From: an uncultured Ruminococcus sp.
Lineage (GTDB): Bacteria > Bacillota > Clostridia > Oscillospirales > Ruminococcaceae
Direction: 5' to 3'
NCBI GenBank assembly: GCA_934435205.1
Contig: CAKSAK010000001.1
Location: 62,001 to 126,000 of the forward strand
Length of the DNA: 64,000 nucleotides
Shown here one piece after another: positions 42,307 through 50,163 of the stretch. The notes under the pieces are model-generated. The model was not told the origin of the DNA. It searched no databases and saw nothing but the letters and a program-made list of their open reading frames with translations. Within the stretch, counting starts at the first letter, position 1, and each line of letters opens with the position of its first letter. The position numbers and the translations under genes were made by a program.

Positions 42307-42335
42307 TTGCAATTTAGGCAAATATGCTATAAAAT
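42307..42335 (+). promoter_or_regulatory. Promoter of the GH31 gene
   Basis: TTGCAA (42307-42312), 17 bp, TAAAAT (42330-42335). It leaves a 5' leader of about 85 nt in which I see no known riboswitch. Confidence 0.6.
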
Positions 42336-42426
42336 ATACTTATAGGGGGAGGAACGGACTTCCCGATAAAATTTTCATTTTTTTATATTCTGAAAACTAT
42401 TTTAAATTTACAGGAGGGTTTATTAC

Positions 42427-44769
42427 ATGAAATTTGCTGACGGTTTCTGGCTCAACCAGAGAGGCTACGAAGTAAACTATGCAAATCAGGCTTTCGAGAT
42501 CGAAGAGATCGAAAACGGATTCCTCGTTGTGGCAACACCTTTCGTTGTATACAACAGAGCTATGATGCTCGGAAGTGCAAACCTTGAGATCGCTTACACT
42601 TCAACTCAGGAGAACTGCGTAAAGGTAAGCATCACACACCACAAGGGTCATGTTGACAATGGTCCGCACTTTGTTCTTGAGGACAAGGGCTTCAAGCCAC
42701 AGGTAACTGTTACAGACAAGGAAGCTGTACTTGTTACAGGCGACACAAAGCTTGTTGTTTCTAAGGAGAACTGGAGCTTTACATACTATTATAAGGATAA
42801 GAAACTCACAAGCGGCGGCTGGAGATCAACAGGCGTTATTTTCGAGAGTGCTTACAAGCAGCAGGCAAGACTTCAGACACAGCTTGACGATACATTCTGG
42901 AGCTACCCTGCTGATCCTACAAGGACATACATCAGAGAGCAGTTTGACACTTCTGTTGGCGAATATTTCTACGGCTTTGGCGAGAAGTTCACAACATTCA
43001 CAAAGAACGGTCAGAACGTTGAAATTTGGAACGCTGACGGCGGTACTTGCTCCGATCAGTCTTACAAGTCTATCCCATTCTATCTTTCTTCAAAGGGCTA
43101 CGGTGTATTTGTAAACAGCACTGACAAGGTTTCATATGAGGTTTGCTCTGACACTGTTTCTAAGGTTTCCATGACAGTTCCAGGCGAGAGCCTTGAATAC
43201 TATGTATTCGGCGGTGCTAACCTCACTGACGTACTCAAGGGCTACACTGACCTCACAGGCAAGCCTTCACTGCCGCCTGCATTCTCATTCGGTCTGTGGC
43301 TCACAACTTCATTTACAACAACATATGATGAAGAGACTATCACATCATTTATCGACGGCATGGCTGAGAGAGATATCCCTCTTCAGGTGTTCCACTTTGA
43401 CTGCTTCTGGATGAAGGGCTTTGAGTGGTGTAACTTTGAGTGGGACAAGTCACAGTTCCCTGACCCACCTGCAATGCTCAAGAGACTTCACGAGAACAAG
43501 GGTCTTAAGACTTGCGTATGGATCAACCCATATGTTGGTCAGCGTTCAAAGCTCTTCGACGAGGGTATGAAGAACGGCTACTTCATTAAGAAGACAGACG
43601 GTTCTGTATTCCAGTGCGACGAGTGGCAGCCTGGTATGGCTATCGTTGACTTTACTAATCCTGAGGCTTGCAAGTGGTATGCAGGATATCTGAGAAAGCT
43701 CTGCGAAATGGGTGTTGACACATTCAAGACAGACTTCGGTGAGAGAATACCTACAAGAGATGTTGTTTACTATGACGGTTCTGACCCTATCAAGATGCAC
43801 AACTTCTACACATATCTTTACAATGAGTGCGTATTCAACGTTCTGAAAGAATATTTTGGAGAGAACAAGGCTTGCCTGTTTGCACGTTCTGCTACAGCAG
43901 GCGGTCAGAAGTTCCCTGTTCACTGGGGCGGAGATTGCTCAGGCAACTACAACTCAATGGCTGAGGTAGTAAGAGGCTGTCTGTCACTTTGTATCTCAGG
44001 CTTCGGCTACACTTCACATGACATGGCAGGCTTTGAGGCTACTGCTACACCTGACATTTACAAGAGATGGGCTGCATTCGGTATGTTCTCATCACATTCA
44101 AGACTACATGGTAACCAGTCATACAGAGTGCCATGGCTCTTTGACGAGGAGTCCTGCGACGTTCTGCGCTTCTTCACAAAGCTCAAGGGCAAGCTAATGC
44201 CTTATCTGTGGGCTCAGGCTATCAAGACACACGAGGTCGGCGTACCTGTTATGAGAGCAATGGTAATCGACTTTGCTGACGACCCAACTTGCCTTACACT
44301 TGACAGACAGTATATGTTCGGCGATAACATTCTTGTTGCTCCTATCCTTAATGACGAGGGTATCGCTGAATACTATGTTCCAGAGGGCAAGTGGACAGAC
44401 ATTATCACCGGCAAGGTACTTGAGGGCGGCAAGTGGTACAAGCACAAATGCTCATACTTTGAGATCCCTGCTCTTGCTAAGCCAAACAGCATTATTGCAT
44501 ACGGCAACTTTGAAAGACAGATAGAGTATGATTATCTTGAGGGTACAACATTCACTATCTACGAACTTGAGGACGGCAAGAGTGCAGTTTGCCCTATTTA
44601 TGACACTGAGGCAAACAAGGTATTTGAGCTGACAGCTACAAGACACGGCAACAAGATCGAGTGCGAATACACTGACACAAAGGCAAGCTTCAAGATCGCT
44701 GTGGCTAACACAGACAAGACTGTTGAAATTGCTCCTAATTTCAGCGGCAAGGTAATTATTGAACTTTAA
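42427..44769 (+). CDS. yicI: Alpha-xylosidase, glycoside hydrolase family 31 (YicI-like)
   Basis: 780 residues. N-terminal beta-sandwich (1-270), then the (beta/alpha)8 barrel. The nucleophile Asp436 lies in FKTDFGERIPT, a form diagnostic of alpha-xylosidases such as E. coli YicI (most alpha-glucosidases have WxDMNE). The acid/base Asp503 is in HWGGDCSGNYNSM; GYTSHDMAGFE and SSHSRLHGNQSYRVPW follow. No signal peptide, so it acts inside the cell, probably removing alpha-1,6-xylose from imported xyloglucan oligosaccharides. Optimised codon use and a strong AGGAGG site suggest high expression. Monocistronic; no transporter lies beside it. Confidence 0.94.
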   Translation: MKFADGFWLNQRGYEVNYANQAFEIEEIENGFLVVATPFVVYNRAMMLGSANLEIAYTSTQENCVKVSITHHKGHVDNGPHFVLEDKGFKPQVTVTDKEAVLVTGDTKLVVSKENWSFTYYYKDKKLTSGGWRSTGVIFESAYKQQARLQTQLDDTFWSYPADPTRTYIREQFDTSVGEYFYGFGEKFTTFTKNGQNVEIWNADGGTCSDQSYKSIPFYLSSKGYGVFVNSTDKVSYEVCSDTVSKVSMTVPGESLEYYVFGGANLTDVLKGYTDLTGKPSLPPAFSFGLWLTTSFTTTYDEETITSFIDGMAERDIPLQVFHFDCFWMKGFEWCNFEWDKSQFPDPPAMLKRLHENKGLKTCVWINPYVGQRSKLFDEGMKNGYFIKKTDGSVFQCDEWQPGMAIVDFTNPEACKWYAGYLRKLCEMGVDTFKTDFGERIPTRDVVYYDGSDPIKMHNFYTYLYNECVFNVLKEYFGENKACLFARSATAGGQKFPVHWGGDCSGNYNSMAEVVRGCLSLCISGFGYTSHDMAGFEATATPDIYKRWAAFGMFSSHSRLHGNQSYRVPWLFDEESCDVLRFFTKLKGKLMPYLWAQAIKTHEVGVPVMRAMVIDFADDPTCLTLDRQYMFGDNILVAPILNDEGIAEYYVPEGKWTDIITGKVLEGGKWYKHKCSYFEIPALAKPNSIIAYGNFERQIEYDYLEGTTFTIYELEDGKSAVCPIYDTEANKVFELTATRHGNKIECEYTDTKASFKIAVANTDKTVEIAPNFSGKVIIEL

Positions 44770-44784
44770 TCGCTAAATAAAATC

Positions 44785-44815
44785 ATCGCTCCGAGAGATC
44801 GGGGCGATTTTTTTT
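44785..44815 (+). terminator. Intrinsic terminator after the GH31 gene
   Basis: ATCGCTCCG-AGAGAT-CGGGGCGAT followed by eight T in total. Confidence 0.88.
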
Positions 44816-44869
44816 GCGTTCGCACATAAAATCAGGGTAAAAGGGCGTAAAAATTCTGTATATTTGCTC

Positions 44870-44898
44870 TTGAAGATTGTGCCGCATTGGGGTATAAT
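44870..44898 (+). promoter_or_regulatory. Promoter of the DUF3783-DMT transporter pair
   Basis: TTGAAG (44870-44875), 17 bp, TATAAT (44893-44898). Confidence 0.75.
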
Positions 44899-44927
44899 AT
44901 AGACAGTACATTTTGAGGAGAAATTTT

Positions 44928-45332
44928 ATGAAGTCAAGAATAAGAAGTGTTATACCGAAAAAGATCATCGGCATAAATATCAATTCTCAAAAGCGTGATA
45001 TCATTGAGGATATTGCTAAAAGCGAAAATGCTGAGGCTGTTTTCTTTGGCAATGAGATAATGGAACAGCAGGTGGGATATCTTTGCGGTTTCAAGGGATT
45101 TGTCAGGTCTGAAAAAGAGGGCGAGGACATCACGGACGAGTGCCTTATTTTTTCGGGCATTGACGGCAGAAGCCTTGACCCTATACTGAAAAAGCTCAGG
45201 GAAAAAGAAGCTACGGTGAAGTTGAAAGCAATGGTCACAGTGCATAATCAAAAGTGGAAGGTGGGCGAGCTTATAAAAGAGCTGAGGCGTGAACACATTT
45301 ACATGAACGGAGGTGACAGATATGAAAAGTAA
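44928..45332 (+). CDS. DUF3783-domain protein
   Basis: 134 residues from ATG 44928, 8 nt behind GAGGAG. Soluble, basic N-terminus. The C-terminal half (IFSGIDGRSLDPILKKLREKEATVKLKAMVTVHNQKWKVGELIKELRREHIYM) matches the DUF3783 pattern, a small alpha/beta fold of unknown function common in clostridia. Its last 11 nt overlap the start of the DMT transporter gene, so the two are co-translated. Confidence 0.8.
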   Translation: MKSRIRSVIPKKIIGININSQKRDIIEDIAKSENAEAVFFGNEIMEQQVGYLCGFKGFVRSEKEGEDITDECLIFSGIDGRSLDPILKKLREKEATVKLKAMVTVHNQKWKVGELIKELRREHIYMNGGDRYEK

Positions 45333-46203
45333 ATACAAGGCTATTATTTACATTATTCTGTCGGCATTTTCGTTTGCATTCATGTTCGCATTTGTGCGGC
45401 TTTCAGGAGACTTGCCAACAGTGCAAAAGACCTTTTTCAGAAACTTTGTGGCGTTGTTTTTCGCTATCGGAGTGCTAAAGAAAAATCACATACGCTTTCA
45501 CATTGAGGGCAAAAAGAACAATGCGGTCATTTTTGTGAGGGCGCTTGCTGGCACGCTAGGAATGCTTGGAAACTTCTATGCCATAGATCATCTGGTGCTG
45601 TCGGACGCTTCTATGCTAAACAAAATGTCACCATTTTTCGTTATCATTTTCTCTTTTATTTTCCTTAAAGAGCGGCTGACTTTCTTTCAGGGATTCACTG
45701 TGGTTTGTGCATTTATTGGAAGCTTGTTCATTATCAAGCCGAGCTTTCAGAACGTGGATTTTTTCCCTGCCCTTATAGGTTTTCTCGGAGGAATGGGAGC
45801 GGGACTTGCTTACGCTTGCGTAAGATACTTAGGACAGCATGGCGTAAATGGCGCGGTGATAGTTGCATACTTCTCGGGATTTTCATGCTTGTTCACCCTT
45901 CCGTTTCTAATATTCGATTTTCACCCTATGACGATTTTCCAAATTCTTTGTTTATTGGGAGCTGGCGCAGGTGCGGCAGGCGGACAGTTCGCTATAACTG
46001 CGGCTTACACTCACGCTCCTGCAAGGGAAATATCGGTTTATGACTACTCGCAGTTGATTTTTACAACAATTTTGGGATATTTCCTTTTTGGAGATATTCC
46101 TGACGGCTGGAGCTTTCTTGGATATTTCATTATCATTGCAATGGCTGTGCTTGTTTTTCTTTACAACAACGTATGGCACAAGGACAGCGAGGTCAATGGC
46201 TGA
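45322..46203 (+). CDS. EamA-type drug/metabolite transporter (DMT superfamily)
   Basis: 293 residues from ATG 45322 behind GGAGGTGA. Ten transmembrane helices in two EamA repeats (about 5-135 and 150-285): FAFMFAFVRLSGDLPTVQKTFFRNFVALFF and GMGAGLAYACVRYLGQ...YTHAPAREISVYDYSQLIFTTILGYFLFGDIPDGWSFLGYFIII. Members export amino acids, nucleobases or drugs; the substrate cannot be predicted here. Coupled to the DUF3783 gene and closed by a bidirectional terminator. Confidence 0.9.
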   Translation: MKSKYKAIIYIILSAFSFAFMFAFVRLSGDLPTVQKTFFRNFVALFFAIGVLKKNHIRFHIEGKKNNAVIFVRALAGTLGMLGNFYAIDHLVLSDASMLNKMSPFFVIIFSFIFLKERLTFFQGFTVVCAFIGSLFIIKPSFQNVDFFPALIGFLGGMGAGLAYACVRYLGQHGVNGAVIVAYFSGFSCLFTLPFLIFDFHPMTIFQILCLLGAGAGAAGGQFAITAAYTHAPAREISVYDYSQLIFTTILGYFLFGDIPDGWSFLGYFIIIAMAVLVFLYNNVWHKDSEVNG

Positions 46204-46216
46204 TAAAAAAAGCATA

Positions 46217-46258
46217 CAAAAAGAGCGTTTTTACTTTCACGGTAAAAACGCTCTTTAC
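46217..46258. terminator. Bidirectional terminator between the DMT transporter and pilT
   Basis: AAAGAGCGTTTTTAC-TTTCACG-GTAAAAACGCTCTTT: a long perfect stem with T-rich exits on both strands. Confidence 0.88.
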
Positions 46259-46273
46259 TATTAATATTGTAGT

Positions 46274-47344
46274 TTATGCTCCGCCTGCGATAAATCTCTT
46301 GAGATCCTGTGGGTTTACGCACTTTTCAAGCGCAACGTCCATAGAGATCGTTCTCGAACGAACGAGCTTTGCAAGCTCCTGGTCCATGGTCTGCATTCCT
46401 GTTGCTTTACCTGTCTGCATTGCTGAACCGATAAGATGCACCTTATCGTCACGAATCATAGCTTTGATAGAGTCTGTAGCATTAAGTATCTCACAGCAAG
46501 CTACACGGCTTGTGCCGTCGAATGTACGGCAAAGGGTCTGAGTACAGATACCTACAAGAACGGAAGCAAGCTGAGTTCTGATCTGATGCTGCTGGTGAGC
46601 AGGGAAAACGTCGATGATACGGTCGATAGTTGACGGAGCGGACGTTGTATGAAGTGTACTCATAACAAGGTGTCCTGTTTCAGCGGCGGTAACGGCAGCT
46701 TCGATAGTCTCGAAGTCACGCATTTCTCCTACGAGGATAATGTCCGGGTCCTCACGGAGAGCAGCACGGAGTGCAAGTGAGAAGCTCGGTACGTCAGGGC
46801 CGATCTCTCTCTGGTTTACCATACATCTCTTATGGGCGTGCATATACTCGATAGGGTCCTCGATAGTGATGATATGAGCTGATTTATGGATATTTACATG
46901 GTCGATCATTGCGGCAAGAGTTGTTGACTTACCTGAACCGGTAGGGCCAGTTACAAGCACAAGTCCACGAGGTCTCATTGAGAACTCCGCAAGGATAGGC
47001 GGCAGGTCAAGGTCGGTAAGGGTCGGGATATCGTTTCTCAAAAGACGAAGAGCGATAGCCGTGTTTCCTCTCTGACGATACACGTTTACACGGTGACGGA
47101 AACCTCTTGATGATACATATGTAAAGTCTGTATCAATATGGTCCTTGATAGACTGACGCTGCTTATCTGTACACATATCCTCGCATATTTTGAGAATTTC
47201 GATCTCGGTCATATCAGGATATGATGAAAGCTTTCTCAGGTTACCGCCCTGTCTAACTATCGGCGGAATACCCACAGTGAAGTGCAGGTCAGAACAGCCA
47301 AGGGCTCTTGCTTCATCAAGAATTTTGTTAATGTCGATTGCCAT
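46274..47344 (-). CDS. pilT: Type IV pilus retraction ATPase PilT
   Basis: 356 residues. Recognised by SDLHFTVGIPPIVRQGGNLRKL at the start, Walker A VLVTGPTGSGKSTTLAAMIDH, ITIEDPIEYMHAHKRCMVNQREIG, Walker B RAALREDPDIILVGEMRDFETIEAAVTAAETGHLVMSTLHT and the C-terminal family motif near the AIRD box. It depolymerises pili, driving twitching or DNA uptake. It lies 27 nt behind pilB and is co-transcribed with it. Confidence 0.96.
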   Translation of the reverse strand: MAIDINKILDEARALGCSDLHFTVGIPPIVRQGGNLRKLSSYPDMTEIEILKICEDMCTDKQRQSIKDHIDTDFTYVSSRGFRHRVNVYRQRGNTAIALRLLRNDIPTLTDLDLPPILAEFSMRPRGLVLVTGPTGSGKSTTLAAMIDHVNIHKSAHIITIEDPIEYMHAHKRCMVNQREIGPDVPSFSLALRAALREDPDIILVGEMRDFETIEAAVTAAETGHLVMSTLHTTSAPSTIDRIIDVFPAHQQHQIRTQLASVLVGICTQTLCRTFDGTSRVACCEILNATDSIKAMIRDDKVHLIGSAMQTGKATGMQTMDQELAKLVRSRTISMDVALEKCVNPQDLKRFIAGGA

Positions 47345-47371
47345 TAGAATTTACCTCCATATATTTCTTTT

Positions 47372-49051
47372 TTATACAGCATATGTTACACGGATAAGTT
47401 CGTCCATTGAGGTCTTGCCTTGCTGAACAAGCTCTGAAACGTTGTCACGAAGCAGGTGACAGCCCTCTTTCTTTGCAAGCTCCTGAATTTCGTCAGCTTT
47501 TGCTCCCCTTGTGATAAGAGCCTGCATAGACGGTGTTGCGAGAAGGATCTCATGGATAGCGGTTCTTCCCTTATATCCTGTGTTATTGCACTTTGGACAG
47601 CCGCATGGATCGTACACCTGTACTGAATGGTCAAGACCCATAAGCTCGTTTTCTTCCTCAGTTGACATTCTAGGCTTTTTGCACTCAGGGCAAAGCACCT
47701 TTGTAAGACGCTGAGCAACGATACCGATAAGTGATGTTGCGACCATGTAAGCCTCAACGCCCATATCCACAAGTCTTGTTACGGTAGAAGCGGCGTCATT
47801 GGTATGAAGTGTTGACAGAACAAGGTGTCCTGTGATAGCGGCACGGATAGCGATCTCAGCAGTTTCGGTATCACGCATTTCTCCGACCATTATGATGTCA
47901 GGGTCCTGACGGAGGATAGAACGGAGGGCTGCACCGAATGTCATGCCTGCCTTTTCGTTTATCTGGCACTGGTTTACGCCATCGATCTTTTTCTCGACCG
48001 GGTCTTCGACGGTAATAACATTGTTATTAGGCTTTGATATCTCGCCAAGTGCGGCGTAAAGGGTAGTAGATTTACCTGAACCTGTAGGGCCTGTTACAAG
48101 GACAACTCCCTGTGGCACTTTAAGACAGGACTCAAATCTCTTATAGTTATACTCGGTCATACCCAGATCGGTTATTTTTCTAAGGGACATATCGCCTGTT
48201 GCGAGGATACGGAGAACGACTTTCTCACCGTATACCATTGGAAGGTTAGATACACGGAGGTCAAGTGTTGTGCCGTCAACGACCTGTGACATACGGCCGT
48301 CCTGCGGGATACGCTTCTCGGCGATATTCATACCGCTCAAGATCTTAAAACGGGTAACAAGCGAAGTATGGAGCGCTGCAGAAAGAGTCATAAGCTCGAT
48401 AAGGTCGCCGTTTACACGGATACGGATAACGGTCTTGTCCTTGAACGGTTCGATATGTATATCCGTTGCGTCCTGACGCTGTGCATTCTCGACGATAGCG
48501 GTAGCAAGTTTAACGATAGGAGCGTTCTCGATTCTCTCCTCGGAGATATCCTTGAGTTCTTCAAGGTTAAGCTCTTCCTCTTTCTGTTTTGTAGCCTCGT
48601 CAACAACGGAGCTTACCTGACCTTCGGAGTACATCTTACCGATAGCACGGTTGATAGATGACTTTGTAGCAAGGACAGGTGTTATGCTGCAGCCTGTGAT
48701 AACACGGAGATCCTCAAAGATATAGAAGTTGATAGGGTCGTTTGTTGCGACAGTCATACGCTTGCCTAATTTGCTGACGGCTATAACGTTATACTTTCTT
48801 GCAGTTGCCTCCGGTATCTTCTTGACAATATCAGGCATAAGCTCTGTATTATCAAGGTCGATATAAGACACATTAAGTCGCTCGGCGAGGACCTGACAGA
48901 ACTGAACATCGGTAACGAGCTTCATGTCGATAATGACATCACCAAAAAGTCTTCCCTTTTGTTCTTTCTGCTTGGCAAGGACTTCCTGAAGCTGCTCTTC
49001 AGTTATAAGACCTTTCTGAACCAGATACTGACCGATAGGGCCGTTTCTCAT
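47372..49051 (-). CDS. pilB: Type IV pilus assembly ATPase PilB
   Basis: 559 residues from ATG 49051, 8 nt behind GGATTGGAG. N-terminal MshEN-type domain (MRNGPIGQYLVQKGLITEEQLQEVLAKQKEQ, 1-150) that often binds cyclic-di-GMP; central ATPase with GPTGSGKSTTLYAALGE (Walker A), RQDPDIIMVGEMRDTETAEIAIRAAITGHLVLSTLHTNDAAST; and a zinc tetracysteine CPECKK...CGCPKCNNTGYKGR. It powers pilus polymerisation. Divergent from the prepilin peptidase gene. Confidence 0.96.
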   Translation of the reverse strand: MRNGPIGQYLVQKGLITEEQLQEVLAKQKEQKGRLFGDVIIDMKLVTDVQFCQVLAERLNVSYIDLDNTELMPDIVKKIPEATARKYNVIAVSKLGKRMTVATNDPINFYIFEDLRVITGCSITPVLATKSSINRAIGKMYSEGQVSSVVDEATKQKEEELNLEELKDISEERIENAPIVKLATAIVENAQRQDATDIHIEPFKDKTVIRIRVNGDLIELMTLSAALHTSLVTRFKILSGMNIAEKRIPQDGRMSQVVDGTTLDLRVSNLPMVYGEKVVLRILATGDMSLRKITDLGMTEYNYKRFESCLKVPQGVVLVTGPTGSGKSTTLYAALGEISKPNNNVITVEDPVEKKIDGVNQCQINEKAGMTFGAALRSILRQDPDIIMVGEMRDTETAEIAIRAAITGHLVLSTLHTNDAASTVTRLVDMGVEAYMVATSLIGIVAQRLTKVLCPECKKPRMSTEEENELMGLDHSVQVYDPCGCPKCNNTGYKGRTAIHEILLATPSMQALITRGAKADEIQELAKKEGCHLLRDNVSELVQQGKTSMDELIRVTYAV

Positions 49052-49145
49052 ATATATTACTCCAATCCTCCGCATTGATTTAGGGGTCCGACGCTGCGGA
49101 AACGTCTGCTGCGGTGCAAAAACCGCAAAAAAATCATATTATCTA

Positions 49146-49174
49146 TTGTAATCTTCATGAAAGTATGATAAAAT
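49146..49174 (+). promoter_or_regulatory. Promoter of the prepilin peptidase gene
   Basis: TTGTAA (49146-49151), 17 bp, TAAAAT (49169-49174), about 36 nt before the GTG start. Confidence 0.7.
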
Positions 49175-49210
49175 TAATATATTAACTAATGAATCCAAAG
49201 GAGGATCACT

Positions 49211-50035
49211 GTGGATAATTTAACCTTATCATACATAATCATTTATGTATTTGTGTTCATCTTCGGAGCGTGCATAGGCAGTTTTCTTAACGTCTGCATA
49301 TACCGTTTACCGAAAAACGAAAGCCTTATCAAGCGAAATTCTCACTGTATGACCTGCGGTGAGCCGATCAAGCGGCGTGACCTGATACCTATAGTAAGCT
49401 GGTGCATACTTCGTGGAAAGTGTCGAAACTGCGGTGCAAAGATATCGGCAAGATACACTATAGTTGAAACACTGAATGCACTGCTCTACTTATGGGTATT
49501 CTACCATTTCAATGGAATTTTCAATCCGCTTCGTGCAGCACTTGTCTGTCTGTTATTCTCTGCTCTTATCGTTGTATTTTTCATGGACTGGGACACTCAG
49601 CTTATCAACACATATGTTGTGATATTTATTGGTTTGCTTGGTGTTGCGGAATACATCTTCTGCAAAGATCAGACGGGACTTACGCTTAAATCACACTTGA
49701 TCGGATTTTTCATTGTGAGCGTGCCTTTGCTTATTATTTGTCTTATCACACATGAGAAAGCAATGGGCATGGGAGATGTATATCTCATGGCAGCCGCAGG
49801 GCTGTTTCTCGGAATGCAGGGTGCTTTGGTAGCGCTTCTTATCGGACTGATAACAGGCTCGATCGGTGGACTAATCCAGAAGCACCACAGCGGTGATTCA
49901 GTATTTGCATTTGGTCCATATCTCTCCATAGGAATCGCTGTTGCGGCCTTGTATTCAGAACAGATCGGTTCATGGTACATGGACTTCACTGGTCTTAACG
50001 AGATGATGAACGAAGCAATGCTGATAATAAGATAG
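49211..50035 (+). CDS. pilD: Prepilin leader peptidase/N-methyltransferase (A24)
   Basis: 274 residues from GTG 49211, which directly follows AAAGGAGG. N-terminal FGACIGSFLNVCIYRLP and the zinc-binding double CxxC (CMTCGE...CRNCGAK) of the methylase domain, then aspartyl protease sites DWDTQ and GMGDVYLMAAAG (GxGD). About seven transmembrane helices. It cleaves and N-methylates the prepilins encoded downstream on the other strand. Confidence 0.95.
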   Translation: MDNLTLSYIIIYVFVFIFGACIGSFLNVCIYRLPKNESLIKRNSHCMTCGEPIKRRDLIPIVSWCILRGKCRNCGAKISARYTIVETLNALLYLWVFYHFNGIFNPLRAALVCLLFSALIVVFFMDWDTQLINTYVVIFIGLLGVAEYIFCKDQTGLTLKSHLIGFFIVSVPLLIICLITHEKAMGMGDVYLMAAAGLFLGMQGALVALLIGLITGSIGGLIQKHHSGDSVFAFGPYLSIGIAVAALYSEQIGSWYMDFTGLNEMMNEAMLIIR

Positions 50036-50045
50036 TTGCACATAT

Positions 50046-50075
50046 TCCGCAGTTTGATACTGCGGGATTTTTTTG
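50046..50075 (+). terminator. Terminator after the prepilin peptidase gene
   Basis: CCGCAGT-TTGAT-ACTGCGG followed by GATTTTTTT. Confidence 0.8.
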
Positions 50076-50077
50076 CT

Positions 50078-50126
50078 CAAAAAATCCTCTTAATAGAAGT
50101 TTTTCTGTTAAGGGGATTTTTTCAGC
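50078..50126. terminator. Terminator facing the pilin operon (probably bidirectional)
   Basis: AATCCTCTTAA (50083-50093) pairs with TTAAGGGGATT (50109-50119) with one mismatch, with T-rich exits on both strands. A separate ATCAGACCC / GGGTCTGAT hairpin (50129-50152) without a T tract lies between it and the pilin stop. Confidence 0.65.
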
Positions 50127-50163
50127 AATCAGACCCGTGGAGGGGTCTGATTGAGAAAAGAAA

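Noticed and set aside
50129..50152. Hairpin ATCAGACCC/GGGTCTGAT as terminator of the pilin operon
   Set aside because: Neither strand has a T tract after the stem; the neighbouring 50078-50126 hairpin fits better.
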